Shown piece by piece: positions 50,501-58,904 of a stretch of DNA of 64,000 nucleotides. The first letter of the stretch is position 1, and every line of letters begins with the position of its first letter. The position numbers and the translations under genes were made by a program. Source of the DNA: Saccharibacillus qingshengii (GTDB lineage: Bacteria; Bacillota; Bacilli; Paenibacillales; Paenibacillaceae). Under the pieces are notes generated by a model. That model had not been told where the DNA came from and did no database searches. It saw only the letters and a list, made by a program, of their open reading frames with translations. Location: contig NZ_JAAZWC010000001.1 in the NCBI RefSeq assembly GCF_013185195.1, positions 347,765-411,764 on the forward strand, given 5' to 3'.

Positions 50501-52135
50501 ATGAAATTGGATGACCTGTTGAAGCTGCCCGTATTTGACGGAACTGCCATCGCTGCGGGAGCAAAAGGCGTGAATCGGGAAGTGTTGACCGTAAATATGA
50601 TGGACGCTCCCGATATCATTCCCTATTTGAAAAGAAACGAACTGCTCATTACCACCGCTTTTCATTTCAAAGACGATCTGCCTTCCCTGCTCGAACTAAT
50701 CCGGGAAATGGGCCGTCAGGAATGCGCCGCACTCGGCATCAAAAGCAAGCGGTACCTCGGCAGTATTCCGGAAACGGCGGCGAAGCTTGCGGACGAACTG
50801 CATCTGCCGCTGCTGGAGCTTCCGCCCGAGCCTTCGCTTGGCGATATCGTCAACAAGTCGCTGAGCCATATCCTCGATGTGCGGACAACGGAACTGCATA
50901 ACGCCATGCAGACGCACCGGCAGTTCACCCAGCAGATCATGAGCGGACAAGGGATCCCCAAACTGCTGGACCAGCTGTCCGCTCTGCTTCACCTGCCCGT
51001 TCTGCTGCTCGGCCCCTATCTTCAGCCCCTGTTCGGCCGTTTCCCGCACGTGTCCACCGCCGGCAGACTGGAAGCACTGCTCGCCGGAGGAAGCCGGTTC
51101 CACACGGCGCCTTCGATTTACTCCGCGTTTTCCCTGCTCGACGGCGGCCGCGAGACGCTGACGCTGTTCCCGGTCTATACGCATAAGCAGCTGCATTATT
51201 TGTGTATCGCCGGTACGCTCCCCCCTTCCGACCGTTCGGGTATCCTCACCATCGAGCAGGCGACCAACGTCATCGCGTTCGAACTCATGAAAGACAATGC
51301 GCTCAAACAGAACCGCCGCCGCATCCAGAACGAATTTTTTGCCAACTTTATCGGAGGATCGTTCTCGGGCAGCGAAGAAATTGCCAGCCGCGGACGGGAG
51401 TTCGGACTGTCCGGCGACCAGCGTTACATCTGCGCAGTCGGCAAACTCGGCGGCACGGACAAAACCACTTCGTTCGTCCAATACAAAGCCGAGCAGGACC
51501 GGATCGCCGAACATCTCGAAGCCGAGCTGGTTCACTTTCCCCATTCGGTTCATCTGTTTATCCATGACCGCGCCTATGTGCTGCTGATGCCGCTTGCCGA
51601 AGAATGGAAAATGGTCGAGCCGTCTTTTGTCGCCCTGCTCGAACGGCTGCAGCAGCGGATCGCGGCGCATGACGCTTCGGAGCTGTCGTTCGGCTTCAGC
51701 AGCTACGCCCAGCCGCTTGTACATGTTCCCGTCTCCTACAAAGAAGCGAACGAAGCGCTGTATTTCGGAGGCATGGCCGGCAAGTCCAAGTTCATCGAAC
51801 TGTACCAGCCCAAAGAAGTTCCCGAAATTCTGCGCATGATCCCGTACGAACACCTGTACAAATTTTATGCCGACACGATGCAGGGCTTCACCGACGAGAC
51901 GCTCAAAGACCATCAGATGCTGCTGCAGACGCTGTCCGTTTATCTGGAGACGCACTGCCAGCTCGCCGAGACGGCCAAACGGCTGTACATCCATCGCAAT
52001 ACGGTCATCTACCGACTGGAAAAATGCGAGGAGATTATCGGCCGCAGCCTGAAAGATCCGGAAGAAACGCTGCGACTGCGCATGGCATTCCGGATCAAGG
52101 CGCTGCTGCCGGAAAGCGGACTGTCGGAGAAATAA
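50501..52135 (+). CDS. pucR: PucR, purine-catabolism transcriptional regulator
   Basis: An activator/repressor of purine and ureide genes; in B. subtilis it responds to allantoin-pathway intermediates. The 544-residue protein has the PucR N-terminal ligand domain (1-125, LDDLLKLPVFDGTAIAAGAKG, RNELLITTAFHFKDD), a central GGDEF-like degenerate domain (about 290-420) and the C-terminal PucR helix-turn-helix (LLQTLSVYLETHCQLAETAK then LYIHRNTVIYRLEKCEEIIG, about 470-515). ATG 50501 follows AAAGGGG. It is divergent from allC and followed by a terminator. Confidence 0.95.
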   Translation: MKLDDLLKLPVFDGTAIAAGAKGVNREVLTVNMMDAPDIIPYLKRNELLITTAFHFKDDLPSLLELIREMGRQECAALGIKSKRYLGSIPETAAKLADELHLPLLELPPEPSLGDIVNKSLSHILDVRTTELHNAMQTHRQFTQQIMSGQGIPKLLDQLSALLHLPVLLLGPYLQPLFGRFPHVSTAGRLEALLAGGSRFHTAPSIYSAFSLLDGGRETLTLFPVYTHKQLHYLCIAGTLPPSDRSGILTIEQATNVIAFELMKDNALKQNRRRIQNEFFANFIGGSFSGSEEIASRGREFGLSGDQRYICAVGKLGGTDKTTSFVQYKAEQDRIAEHLEAELVHFPHSVHLFIHDRAYVLLMPLAEEWKMVEPSFVALLERLQQRIAAHDASELSFGFSSYAQPLVHVPVSYKEANEALYFGGMAGKSKFIELYQPKEVPEILRMIPYEHLYKFYADTMQGFTDETLKDHQMLLQTLSVYLETHCQLAETAKRLYIHRNTVIYRLEKCEEIIGRSLKDPEETLRLRMAFRIKALLPESGLSEK

Positions 52136-52166
52136 AGACCTCTCCAAGATGGAAAGCGGTATACGC

Positions 52167-52208
52167 AAAAAGATCGTTCGCCCAGTTAACGGGAAAACGA
52201 TCTTTTTT
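52167..52208. terminator. Bidirectional terminator between pucR and the convergent operon
   Basis: The stem aaaaagatcgtt/aacgatcttttt encloses an inner CCC/GGG pairing and gives a T-run in both directions. Confidence 0.9.
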
Positions 52209-52231
52209 GTACGCGGACTGCCGTGATTCTT

Positions 52232-52771
52232 TTATTTCAAAACTTCGCCTTCCCTCTCTCCCTGCATCAACTTGTTCGCAAGCTCCAGCGCCTGCTGCCA
52301 ATTCTGCGCCGGAGCGGTGACCATCGTGCCCGATTCGCTGCTCCATCCCTGTCCGCCGCCGCTCTCGTCGAACACGTTGATCGATACCTGCCGCATATCC
52401 GAATCCGTATACAAACTGCCGTACGTGACCGTGTGCAGGCCCTCGTCGTCAAAATAATCGTATACGATCAGACGGTCGACAGCGCTGCCGCCGAGTCCGA
52501 CTTCGACTTTTTTGCGCTCCGCAGGCACTTCCGGCACTTCGCCTTCGATGTCGATCGTACCAACGAAGCGCGGAACGCCGCGCCAACTGCGCCAAATGTC
52601 GCCTTCGATGTTGACCCGCACAAGCTGGGTTTCCTCGGTCAGTTCTTCGCCCAAGCGGTATTTGACACCCTGCACATCCAGATCGACCGATCTCGGCCCA
52701 TAGACCCATAGCAACGCCCCGGTGACGGCCCCGACGATCAGTAAGGCGAGCAGTATGTTTCTTGGTTTCAT
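52232..52771 (-). CDS. Membrane-anchored hypothetical protein
   Basis: I do not recognise the family. The 179-residue protein has one N-terminal membrane segment (NILLALLIVGAVTGALLWVYG, about 4-24) with no lipobox cysteine, so it is probably a signal-anchored extracytoplasmic protein. The exposed part is acidic and beta-rich, with GTIDIEGEVPEVPAERKKVEV and YDYFDDEGLHTVTYGSLYTDSD. ATG 52771 overlaps the TGA of the small gene upstream (ATGA), which decides this start over a TTG three codons earlier. It is last in a three-gene minus-strand operon. Confidence 0.72.
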   Translation of the reverse strand: MKPRNILLALLIVGAVTGALLWVYGPRSVDLDVQGVKYRLGEELTEETQLVRVNIEGDIWRSWRGVPRFVGTIDIEGEVPEVPAERKKVEVGLGGSAVDRLIVYDYFDDEGLHTVTYGSLYTDSDMRQVSINVFDESGGGQGWSSESGTMVTAPAQNWQQALELANKLMQGEREGEVLK

Positions 52772-52932
52772 GACTCCCAATAAACCTCCGTTTCTCCGAT
52801 GCGTATTTCTATGCCCGGCTCGGCGCGAAAACGAATCAGGCGCTCCGTCTCGATCAACGCTTCGTCATTCGCCGGTTCGACCGCGGCCGGCAGATGGCGG
52901 CGGGGCATGCGGCGTATATTGAGCTTCTGCAT
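52768..52932 (-). CDS. Small 54-residue protein of unknown function
   Basis: ATG 52932 is preceded by GGGAGTGAATTT and opens 54 codons: MQKLNIRRMPRRHLPAAVEP, then ANDEALIETERLIRFRAEPG and IEIRIGETEVYWES. The N-terminus is very basic (six Arg/Lys and a His in 13 residues) and the rest acidic. No membrane segment. The stop overlaps the next gene's start as ATGA, and the upstream gene ends 30 bases before, so it is the middle gene of a tight operon. No function can be given. Confidence 0.68.
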   Translation of the reverse strand: MQKLNIRRMPRRHLPAAVEPANDEALIETERLIRFRAEPGIEIRIGETEVYWES

Positions 52933-52962
52933 AAATTCACTCCCGAATCGTTAGTCTTCTTG

Positions 52963-53439
52963 TTAAGGTCCTGGCGTCGGCCAGTGAAAACCGCCCAGCC
53001 CGTAAGCGGAACGGACCGTACACTCATACGCATCCGCGTCGAAATAAAACGGACCGAGGTCGGGCAGGGGCGTCACTGTCTCCGGTGCATCCCCGGCGCT
53101 TTGCAGTCCGAAGTCGTGCCAGACGAACTGCGAATCCCGGCGTTCGATCCGCAGCGACACCGTTCCGCAGCCGAGATCCCCGCACGCCGGACATAGATAC
53201 AGCGCACGCCGGCCGTCGGGAAAATCGGCGTTTTCGAGCAGCAGCAGTTTCCCGATCTGCTCGCGCTGGAACGTCTCCGGCCCGAATCCGAGGCAGCCGA
53301 TATCGTCCATATGCGGATACTGCCGCAGCACCTCGTCGTACAACCGTTTCCCGTCGATCCGGAAATCCCCGTACTCGAACGTACAAGGGAAGCCGGTCCG
53401 CTGCTGCTTGTGCACGCTCAATACCGATACTTGAGACAT
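52963..53439 (-). CDS. Conserved hypothetical protein with CPxCxDLGCG zinc-like motif
   Basis: A 158-residue cytosolic protein. The motif LYLCPACGDLGCGTVSLRIERRDS (about 85-108) has three cysteines spaced CxxCxxxxC, suggestive of a metal site, followed by FVWHDFGLQ. Similar unannotated proteins are known to me from Actinobacteria (CPxCGDLGCG group), where they are sometimes mislabelled oxidoreductases. It is acidic and without signal peptide. ATG 53439 follows AAGGAGGAG. It is the first gene of the three-gene operon with the 54-codon gene and the membrane-anchored protein. Confidence 0.72.
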   Translation of the reverse strand: MSQVSVLSVHKQQRTGFPCTFEYGDFRIDGKRLYDEVLRQYPHMDDIGCLGFGPETFQREQIGKLLLLENADFPDGRRALYLCPACGDLGCGTVSLRIERRDSQFVWHDFGLQSAGDAPETVTPLPDLGPFYFDADAYECTVRSAYGLGGFHWPTPGP

Positions 53440-53526
53440 TGACACTCCTCCTTCGGAAATCCTTTTTATAAAAAGACGGCTGCCCAACCTAAATAGTTAC
53501 GCTTTTGTCGTATAACTCGCCAACCG

Positions 53527-53555
53527 TTCAAAAAAACCTTCAACTATGTTTTAAT
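53527..53555 (+). promoter_or_regulatory. Candidate promoter of the CBS-domain gene
   Basis: TTCAAA (53527-53532), 17-base spacer, TTTAAT (53550-53555), 52 bases upstream of the start. Confidence 0.45.
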
Positions 53556-53606
53556 AGAGAGAGATACAAGTCAGGGAAATTCGACGGTTAAGGAGTGTAT
53601 ACATAT

Positions 53607-54011
53607 ATGGAAGTTTCACGCTTTCTGCTGTCCAAAGACAAAGTCAAGTATATCCCCTCTTCCGCCACGATGATGGAAGCGATGGATCTGCTGGAAGAAA
53701 ATCATTACTCCGCAGTCCCGATCATCGACGAGCAGGGCCGCTACGTCGGCACGCTGTCCGAAGGCGATCTGCTGTGGAAGCTCAAGCACACGTTCAATTT
53801 CGACCTGTCGACGATGGCCGAAGTGCCGCTGAGCAGCATCAAGCTGTATCGGCATAACGAATCGGTTGTCATCGACGCGGATATGGAAGACATGCTCACG
53901 CTCGCGGCCGATCAGAACTTCGTTCCGGTCACCGACCACGAAGGCATCTTCCTCGGCATTATCCGGCGCCGGGACATTATCAATTATTACAACGACGGGA
54001 TCATGGACTAG
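53607..54011 (+). CDS. CBS-domain-pair protein
   Basis: A 134-residue protein made of two CBS motifs: about 4-62 (VKYIPSSATMMEAMDLLEENHYSAVPIIDEQGRYVGTLSEGDLL is the core, residues 13-56) and about 78-130 (VIDADMEDMLTLAADQ, FVPVTDHEGIFLGIIRRRDI). Such stand-alone modules bind adenine nucleotides such as AMP, ATP or SAM and act as sensors; the partner is unknown. ATG 53607 is used; an in-frame GTG four codons earlier overlaps the AAGGAG site. A single-gene unit ending in a bidirectional terminator. Confidence 0.92.
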   Translation: MEVSRFLLSKDKVKYIPSSATMMEAMDLLEENHYSAVPIIDEQGRYVGTLSEGDLLWKLKHTFNFDLSTMAEVPLSSIKLYRHNESVVIDADMEDMLTLAADQNFVPVTDHEGIFLGIIRRRDIINYYNDGIMD

Positions 54012-54045
54012 TCCCTTGACCCAGATAAAAGCAAGGTTACGCACC

Positions 54046-54098
54046 AAAAAAAGCTTTCCGAACCGTCTGCCGAGGCAGATGGACGGAAAGCTTTTTTT
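54046..54098. terminator. Bidirectional terminator between the CBS gene and the metE-metF operon
   Basis: A 15-bp perfect outer stem (54046-54060 / 54084-54098) with seven A or T at its ends, and an inner stem tctgcc/ggcaga, works for both convergent units. Confidence 0.93.
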
Positions 54099-54129
54099 GA
54101 GGATATCGATAGAGAAAATGTCGATTCAT

Positions 54130-56037
54130 TCACTGGACCAATCGCGATTTGCTCAGCGCCCGCTTGGCCGCAGCTTCGTGCACGTACCGCGTCAGCTCCG
54201 CCGACTGCTCGTAGCGCAGGAACGGAGTCATAATATAGACACCGCCGAAGTATTCCAGAATAGCATCGATCAGCGAACGCGAGATCGCCATGCCTTCTTG
54301 CATCGCGGCTTCCTTGTCGTGTTCGTGCCGCTGCATCCGTTCGAGGATCTCGTCCGTCAGACGGATACCCGGCACTTCGTTATGCAGGAAAGCCGCATTC
54401 TGCGCACTGATCAGCGGCATGACGCCGATGAAGATCTGCTGCTTCAAATGCTTGGTCGCATGGTACAATTCCTCGATTCGGCGCTCGTCGTAGACCGGCT
54501 GGGTCATGAAATAATCCGCGCCGGCCGCAATCTTCTTCTCCAGACGCTGCACGCTTTTATCCAGATGGCGCCCGTTGGGGTCAAAAGCGGCGCCGACGGA
54601 GAAGTTGGCCCGAAGACCCAGCGAACGGCCCGACGGCAGACGGCCTTCGTTGAACTGTTTGCACAGCTTGATCAGATCGAACGAGTTGTAATCGTAGACC
54701 GAAGTCGCGCCCGGCACGTCGCCGACCTTGGACGGATCGCCGGTAATCGCGATCATCTGGTTGATACCGGAAGCGGCAAGCCCCATCAGATGCGACTGCA
54801 GACCAATCATGTTCCGGTCACGGCAGGCGACGTGGACAAGCGGCTTGACCCCGTATTTCTCCTTGACGACCGAAGCGAGCGATTCATTGGCGATCCGCGG
54901 GCTGGCCAGCGAGTTGTCGGCCATGGTCAGCGCGTCGATCCCCGCTTCCTTGAGCGCCTGCACACCTTTGAAGAATCCTTCCGTCCGCAGGGTGCGCGGC
55001 GGGTCGAGTTCGACAATGACCGAATGGTCTTTGGCGGCAGCGGCTGTGTGGAACGGAATCTCGGCAGGCGGACCGCCTTCCGAACCGGCCAGCTCTTCGG
55101 CTTTATCCCGGACTTCGATCCGGCCGAACGGAACGGGCTCGGCATCGTCAGCCCGTTCCGTCGTCTTCTCGGTAATCGGAGCCGCGCCTTTGACCGCTTC
55201 CACCATCGCCGCGACATGCTCCGGCGTGGTCCCGCAGCAGCCGCCGATCAAGCGGACGCCTTCTCCGCGCAGTTCCAGTGCGCTGCGGCCGAAGTAATCG
55301 GCTCCCGAACGATAGCGCAGACGCCCTTCGTTATACTCCGGCAGACCCGCATTCGGGTAGGCCGACAGAAACGCATGCTTGGGAAGCGGGACCTGCTTGA
55401 GGTAACGGGTCATATGGAATGGACCGAGCCGGCAGTTGAGACCGACGACATCCGCACCGAGTCCTTCGAGAATCGCAAACATCTCGGTCAGCGTGCTGCC
55501 GTCCTGCAGAAACCCCGAATCCTGGGTCGATACCTGTGCGACGATCGGCAGATCGGTCTTCTGCCGTGCCAGCGCAAGCGTGGCCCGCAGTTCTTCCGGA
55601 TCGTAGAACGTCTCGAGCAGCAGCCCGTCCACGCCTTCGCTGAGCAAAGACTCGATCTGGCGTTCGTTGCTGCGTTTGATCTCGCCAAGCGTCACTTCTC
55701 CCGGCTTCGTGCTTCGAATGCCGCCGATCGTACCCAGCACATAAGCGCCGGTTCCTTCCGCGGCCGAGCGGGCCAACCGGGCTCCCGCCCGGTTGATCGC
55801 TTCCAGCTCGTATTCCAGATTATAACGCTTCAGCTTGTGGTCGTTCGCCGCATACGTATTGGTCTGGATCACTTCGGCGCCTGCGCCGAGATACGCCTGG
55901 TGGATCTGGCGTACCTGCTCGGGCCGTGTCAGGTTCAGCTCTTCGAAACAGCGGTCGATGCCGTTCAAGTACAGCAGCGTGCCCATCGCGCCGTCGGCGA
56001 CGAGGACTCTTGTTCGCAGTTCGTCGAGCAGGCCCAT
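54130..56037 (-). CDS. yitJ: Bifunctional homocysteine S-methyltransferase / methylenetetrahydrofolate reductase
   Basis: Makes 5-methyl-THF and can methylate homocysteine. The 635-residue protein is a natural two-domain fusion typical of Bacilli. Residues 1-290 are the zinc-dependent homocysteine methyltransferase barrel: VADGAMGTLLY near 13, VVGLNCRLGP near 200 and RLIGGCCGTTPEH near 265 (Cys and CysCys zinc ligands). Residues 340-615 are the MTHFR barrel: VIVELDPPRTLRTEGF near 336, MIAITGDPSKVGDVPGA near 425, GADYFMTQPVYD near 500. It starts 1 base inside the metE stop (TAATG), and both share one promoter. Confidence 0.95.
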   Translation of the reverse strand: MGLLDELRTRVLVADGAMGTLLYLNGIDRCFEELNLTRPEQVRQIHQAYLGAGAEVIQTNTYAANDHKLKRYNLEYELEAINRAGARLARSAAEGTGAYVLGTIGGIRSTKPGEVTLGEIKRSNERQIESLLSEGVDGLLLETFYDPEELRATLALARQKTDLPIVAQVSTQDSGFLQDGSTLTEMFAILEGLGADVVGLNCRLGPFHMTRYLKQVPLPKHAFLSAYPNAGLPEYNEGRLRYRSGADYFGRSALELRGEGVRLIGGCCGTTPEHVAAMVEAVKGAAPITEKTTERADDAEPVPFGRIEVRDKAEELAGSEGGPPAEIPFHTAAAAKDHSVIVELDPPRTLRTEGFFKGVQALKEAGIDALTMADNSLASPRIANESLASVVKEKYGVKPLVHVACRDRNMIGLQSHLMGLAASGINQMIAITGDPSKVGDVPGATSVYDYNSFDLIKLCKQFNEGRLPSGRSLGLRANFSVGAAFDPNGRHLDKSVQRLEKKIAAGADYFMTQPVYDERRIEELYHATKHLKQQIFIGVMPLISAQNAAFLHNEVPGIRLTDEILERMQRHEHDKEAAMQEGMAISRSLIDAILEYFGGVYIMTPFLRYEQSAELTRYVHEAAAKRALSKSRLVQ

Positions 56038-58475
56038 TAGATGCTGCCGCCGGCTGCTCCGGCGCCTCCTGCTGCTCCGGCCTTCGCGAACTGTTCACGC
56101 AGAGCGACCGCGGAAGCGACCATCGTTTTCAGGGAAGGAATGACCTCTTCTTCGCGGCGAGTCTTGAGGCCGCAGTCCGGGTTGATCCAGAACTGGGCCG
56201 GATCGAGCACTTCCAGCGCACGCTGTGCGATCGATTCGATCTCGGACTGCTCCGGCAGACGCGGGCTGTGGATATCGAATACGCCAAGGCCGATGCCTTT
56301 GTCGTAAGTGCCGTCTTCGAATGCGGTCACCAGGTCGCCGTGGCTGCGTGCCGCTTCGATCGAGATCACATCGGCATCGAGATCGGAGATCGCCTGAATG
56401 ATATCGCCGAATTCCGCATAGCACATATGGGTATGGATCTGCGTCTCGTCCTGTACGCTTGTCGTCGAAGCGCGGAATGCATACACCGCATCGTCGAGGT
56501 ACGACTGCCAATCTTCCGGTTTGAGCGGAAGTCCTTCGCGCAGGGCAGGCTCGTCGACTTGGATCATGCCGATACCCGCTTCTTCCAGCGCGCTTACTTC
56601 GGAGCGGAGCGCCAGCGCGATCTGGTTCTGTACGACGGAGCGCGGCAGATCGTCACGCACGAACGACCAGTTGTAGATGGTGATCGGGCCTGTCAGCATG
56701 CCTTTGACCGGCTTGTCGGTCAGCGATTGGGCATACGCACTTTCCGTCACGGTCATCGGGCTGAGCAGCTTCACGTCTCCGTACAGGATCGGCGGCTTCA
56801 CGCAGCGCGAACCGTACGACTGTACCCAGGCGAAGCCCGAAGTCGTGAATCCGGCCAGCTGCTCGCCGAAATACTCGACCATGTCGTTGCGTTCGAACTC
56901 GCCGTGCACCAGCACGTCGATACCGATTTCTTCCTGAATCCGGATCCAGCGTTCCGTTTCGGCATGCAGGAATTCCACGTACTGCTCTTCGTTCCACTCG
57001 CCTTTTTTCCATTTGCTGCGGGCTTGGCGAACTTCCGTCGTCTGCGGCAGACTGCCGATGGTGGTTGTCGGCAGCAGCGGCAGCGGCCAATGCTTCGCCT
57101 GTACATCGCGGCGTACCGCATAAGGAGACAGTCTCTCCGGGCGGCGTGCGTCCAGCTTGCCCAGTGCGTCGCGGACCGATTCGTCATTGCGTTCCGGAGA
57201 AGCGTTCAGCGCGGCAACGGCATTGACGCTCTCAGCGATTTCGGCACTTACCGCTTCGGCACCTTCGTTCAGCGCTTTGACCAATACGGCGATTTCCGTC
57301 AGTTTCTCGTCGGCGAAGCTCAGGCCGTCGCGGATCTTGCTCTCGAGTGCCTGTTCGCTGCGTGTCGTAACCGGTACATGCAGCAGGCTCGACGAAGGCT
57401 GCACGAACAATTCTTTCGGCTGTGCGGCCTGCTGGATCCGTCCCAGCAGATCAAGTTTCACCTGCAGGTCCGAACGCCAGATATTGCGGCCGTCGATCAC
57501 GCCGGCACCGAGGATTTTGTCCTGCGGGAAACCGTGCTGCTCGAGAGCGGCAAGGTTGCGTCCCCGGTCATGCACGAAGTCGAGACCGATCGCCTGGACC
57601 GGCAGCTGCACGATTTCTTCGTAGCGCGATACCGATTCGAAGTATGTCTGCAGCAGGATGTTCAGTTCCGGCGCCGCGGCGCGGAAAGCGGCATAGACTT
57701 TGTTGAGCCGGGCGATATCTTCGTCGCTTGTCTCCAGTACGAGAATCGGCTCGTCGATCTGTACCCATGCGGCTCCGGCTTCGCTCAGTTCTTTCAAGAC
57801 TTGGGCATACAGCGGAATGAGTTGATCCAGCAGCGTGTCGAATTTGCCTTCTTCGATGCCGCGTGCAAGTTTGAGCAGCGTCAGCGGGCCTACGATGACC
57901 GGTTTGCCGTCGATCCCCAGCTCTTCCTTCGCTTCAAGGTAGAAAGCCAGCGGGCGGTTAACCGTGAGCTTCGGTGTCAGGCCTTGAAGTTCCGGTACGA
58001 TATAATGGTAGTTCGTATCGAACCATTTGGTCATTGGGGAAGCAGCGAACGCTTTGGTTCCGCGGGCTACGGCGAAGTAAGCATCGAGGCCGTAAGCGCC
58101 GTTCTCGCCCGGAGCGAAAATTTTCGCTTCGGCATCCGCCGATGCGGCCGCTTCTTCGTCATGCGAGCCTGTCGCGCAGTTGCAGTTCTCATCGTGTTCA
58201 GCCGTATTGGCTCCGCCGGTAAAACGCTGCGGAATGAGGCCGAAGGTAAACGCCGTGTCGAGTACATGATCGTAGAGCGAGAAGTCGCCGACCGGAATCA
58301 GTTCCGTTTGCAGGTTGCGCTGTTTTTTCAGGTACTCCAACCGCAGTTTTTTCGTTTCGCTTTCCAGCTCGGCCGCGTCGATCTTACCGGACCAATGAGC
58401 CTCCAGCAGTTTTTTCCATTCCCGTTTCTCGCCGATTCTCGGATACCCCAAATTCGAACTTTTCGCTTGACTCAT
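56037..58475 (-). CDS. metE: Cobalamin-independent methionine synthase MetE
   Basis: Transfers the methyl group of 5-methyl-THF-Glu3 to homocysteine. The 812-residue protein has the duplicated MetE barrels: [20 protein letters not shown] near 6, [19 protein letters not shown] near 465, and zinc ligands in [13 protein letters not shown] near 685 and the [10 protein letters not shown] segment near 770. A short insert with [20 protein letters not shown] near 93-112 is unusual, containing two extra Cys residues in an otherwise acidic loop. A Gly/Ala tail ([14 protein letters not shown]) ends the protein. ATG 58475 follows AGAGAGGAAG. First in the metE-yitJ operon. Confidence 0.96.
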   Translation of the reverse strand: MSQAKSSNLGYPRIGEKREWKKLLEAHWSGKIDAAELESETKKLRLEYLKKQRNLQTELIPVGDFSLYDHVLDTAFTFGLIPQRFTGGANTAEHDENCNCATGSHDEEAAASADAEAKIFAPGENGAYGLDAYFAVARGTKAFAASPMTKWFDTNYHYIVPELQGLTPKLTVNRPLAFYLEAKEELGIDGKPVIVGPLTLLKLARGIEEGKFDTLLDQLIPLYAQVLKELSEAGAAWVQIDEPILVLETSDEDIARLNKVYAAFRAAAPELNILLQTYFESVSRYEEIVQLPVQAIGLDFVHDRGRNLAALEQHGFPQDKILGAGVIDGRNIWRSDLQVKLDLLGRIQQAAQPKELFVQPSSSLLHVPVTTRSEQALESKIRDGLSFADEKLTEIAVLVKALNEGAEAVSAEIAESVNAVAALNASPERNDESVRDALGKLDARRPERLSPYAVRRDVQAKHWPLPLLPTTTIGSLPQTTEVRQARSKWKKGEWNEEQYVEFLHAETERWIRIQEEIGIDVLVHGEFERNDMVEYFGEQLAGFTTSGFAWVQSYGSRCVKPPILYGDVKLLSPMTVTESAYAQSLTDKPVKGMLTGPITIYNWSFVRDDLPRSVVQNQIALALRSEVSALEEAGIGMIQVDEPALREGLPLKPEDWQSYLDDAVYAFRASTTSVQDETQIHTHMCYAEFGDIIQAISDLDADVISIEAARSHGDLVTAFEDGTYDKGIGLGVFDIHSPRLPEQSEIESIAQRALEVLDPAQFWINPDCGLKTRREEEVIPSLKTMVASAVALREQFAKAGAAGGAGAAGGSI

Positions 58476-58546
58476 ATTAATCTTCCTCTCTGTCGGTTAT
58501 TGGGAGGTACCTGCCTTCCGGCGGCCCGTCCTGGACTTTGAGTATG

Positions 58547-58576
58547 ATCATAGGTCAGCGTGCGGCGAAGTGTCAA
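58547..58576 (-). promoter_or_regulatory. SigA promoter of metE
   Basis: The minus strand carries a perfect TTGACA (58576-58571), 18-base spacer and TATGAT (58552-58547), 72 bases upstream of the metE start. Confidence 0.8.
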
Positions 58577-58850
58577 TCGGCTGCGGAAGCTGTTCAACAG
58601 GGGTTATAGGCAAATTCCATGTTCAGCCCTCGGAATTACCGATAACGGAAATAAGCCGCTTTTGGCGCCTTTGACCTGCAATCCCTTGCCCTGTAAGGTT
58701 TCTCCCACCTGATCGTCTCCCGAATCCTCCAATCCCGTTTGTCTGTCTATATCCTCAGGCTATGGCTTACTATAGCAAAGACGCATAAGCCGATTCGGGC
58801 TTTGCCCCGGCGATTCGCGCTGTCGGGCCTCCCTCTACGCTTGAAGAACC

Positions 58851-58895
58851 AAAAAAGACGCGCCGACAAAGAGTCTTCCTCTCTGTGTGCGCGTC
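58851..58895 (-). terminator. Rho-independent terminator of the large kinase gene
   Basis: On the minus strand a 7-bp outer stem gacgcgc/gcgcgtc, with an inner agag/ctct pairing, is followed by TTTTTT just past the stop at 58905. Confidence 0.85.
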
Positions 58896-58904
58896 CTGCC
58901 GGAC

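Larger units (their letters stand above)
58476..58904 (-). other. Intergenic region upstream of metE
   Basis: About 430 bases without a gene. It holds the metE promoter with a roughly 65-base leader, the terminator of the upstream kinase gene, and an imperfect palindrome gctatgg-ctta-ctatagc (58765-58782). No SAM-I (S-box) consensus or T-box was found, although such elements commonly control these genes in Bacilli. Confidence 0.6.

Noticed and set aside
58476-58850. SAM-I or T-box riboswitch before metE
   Set aside because: The S-box core and the T-box sequence were looked for on the minus strand and not found; the promoter lies too close to the gene for either.
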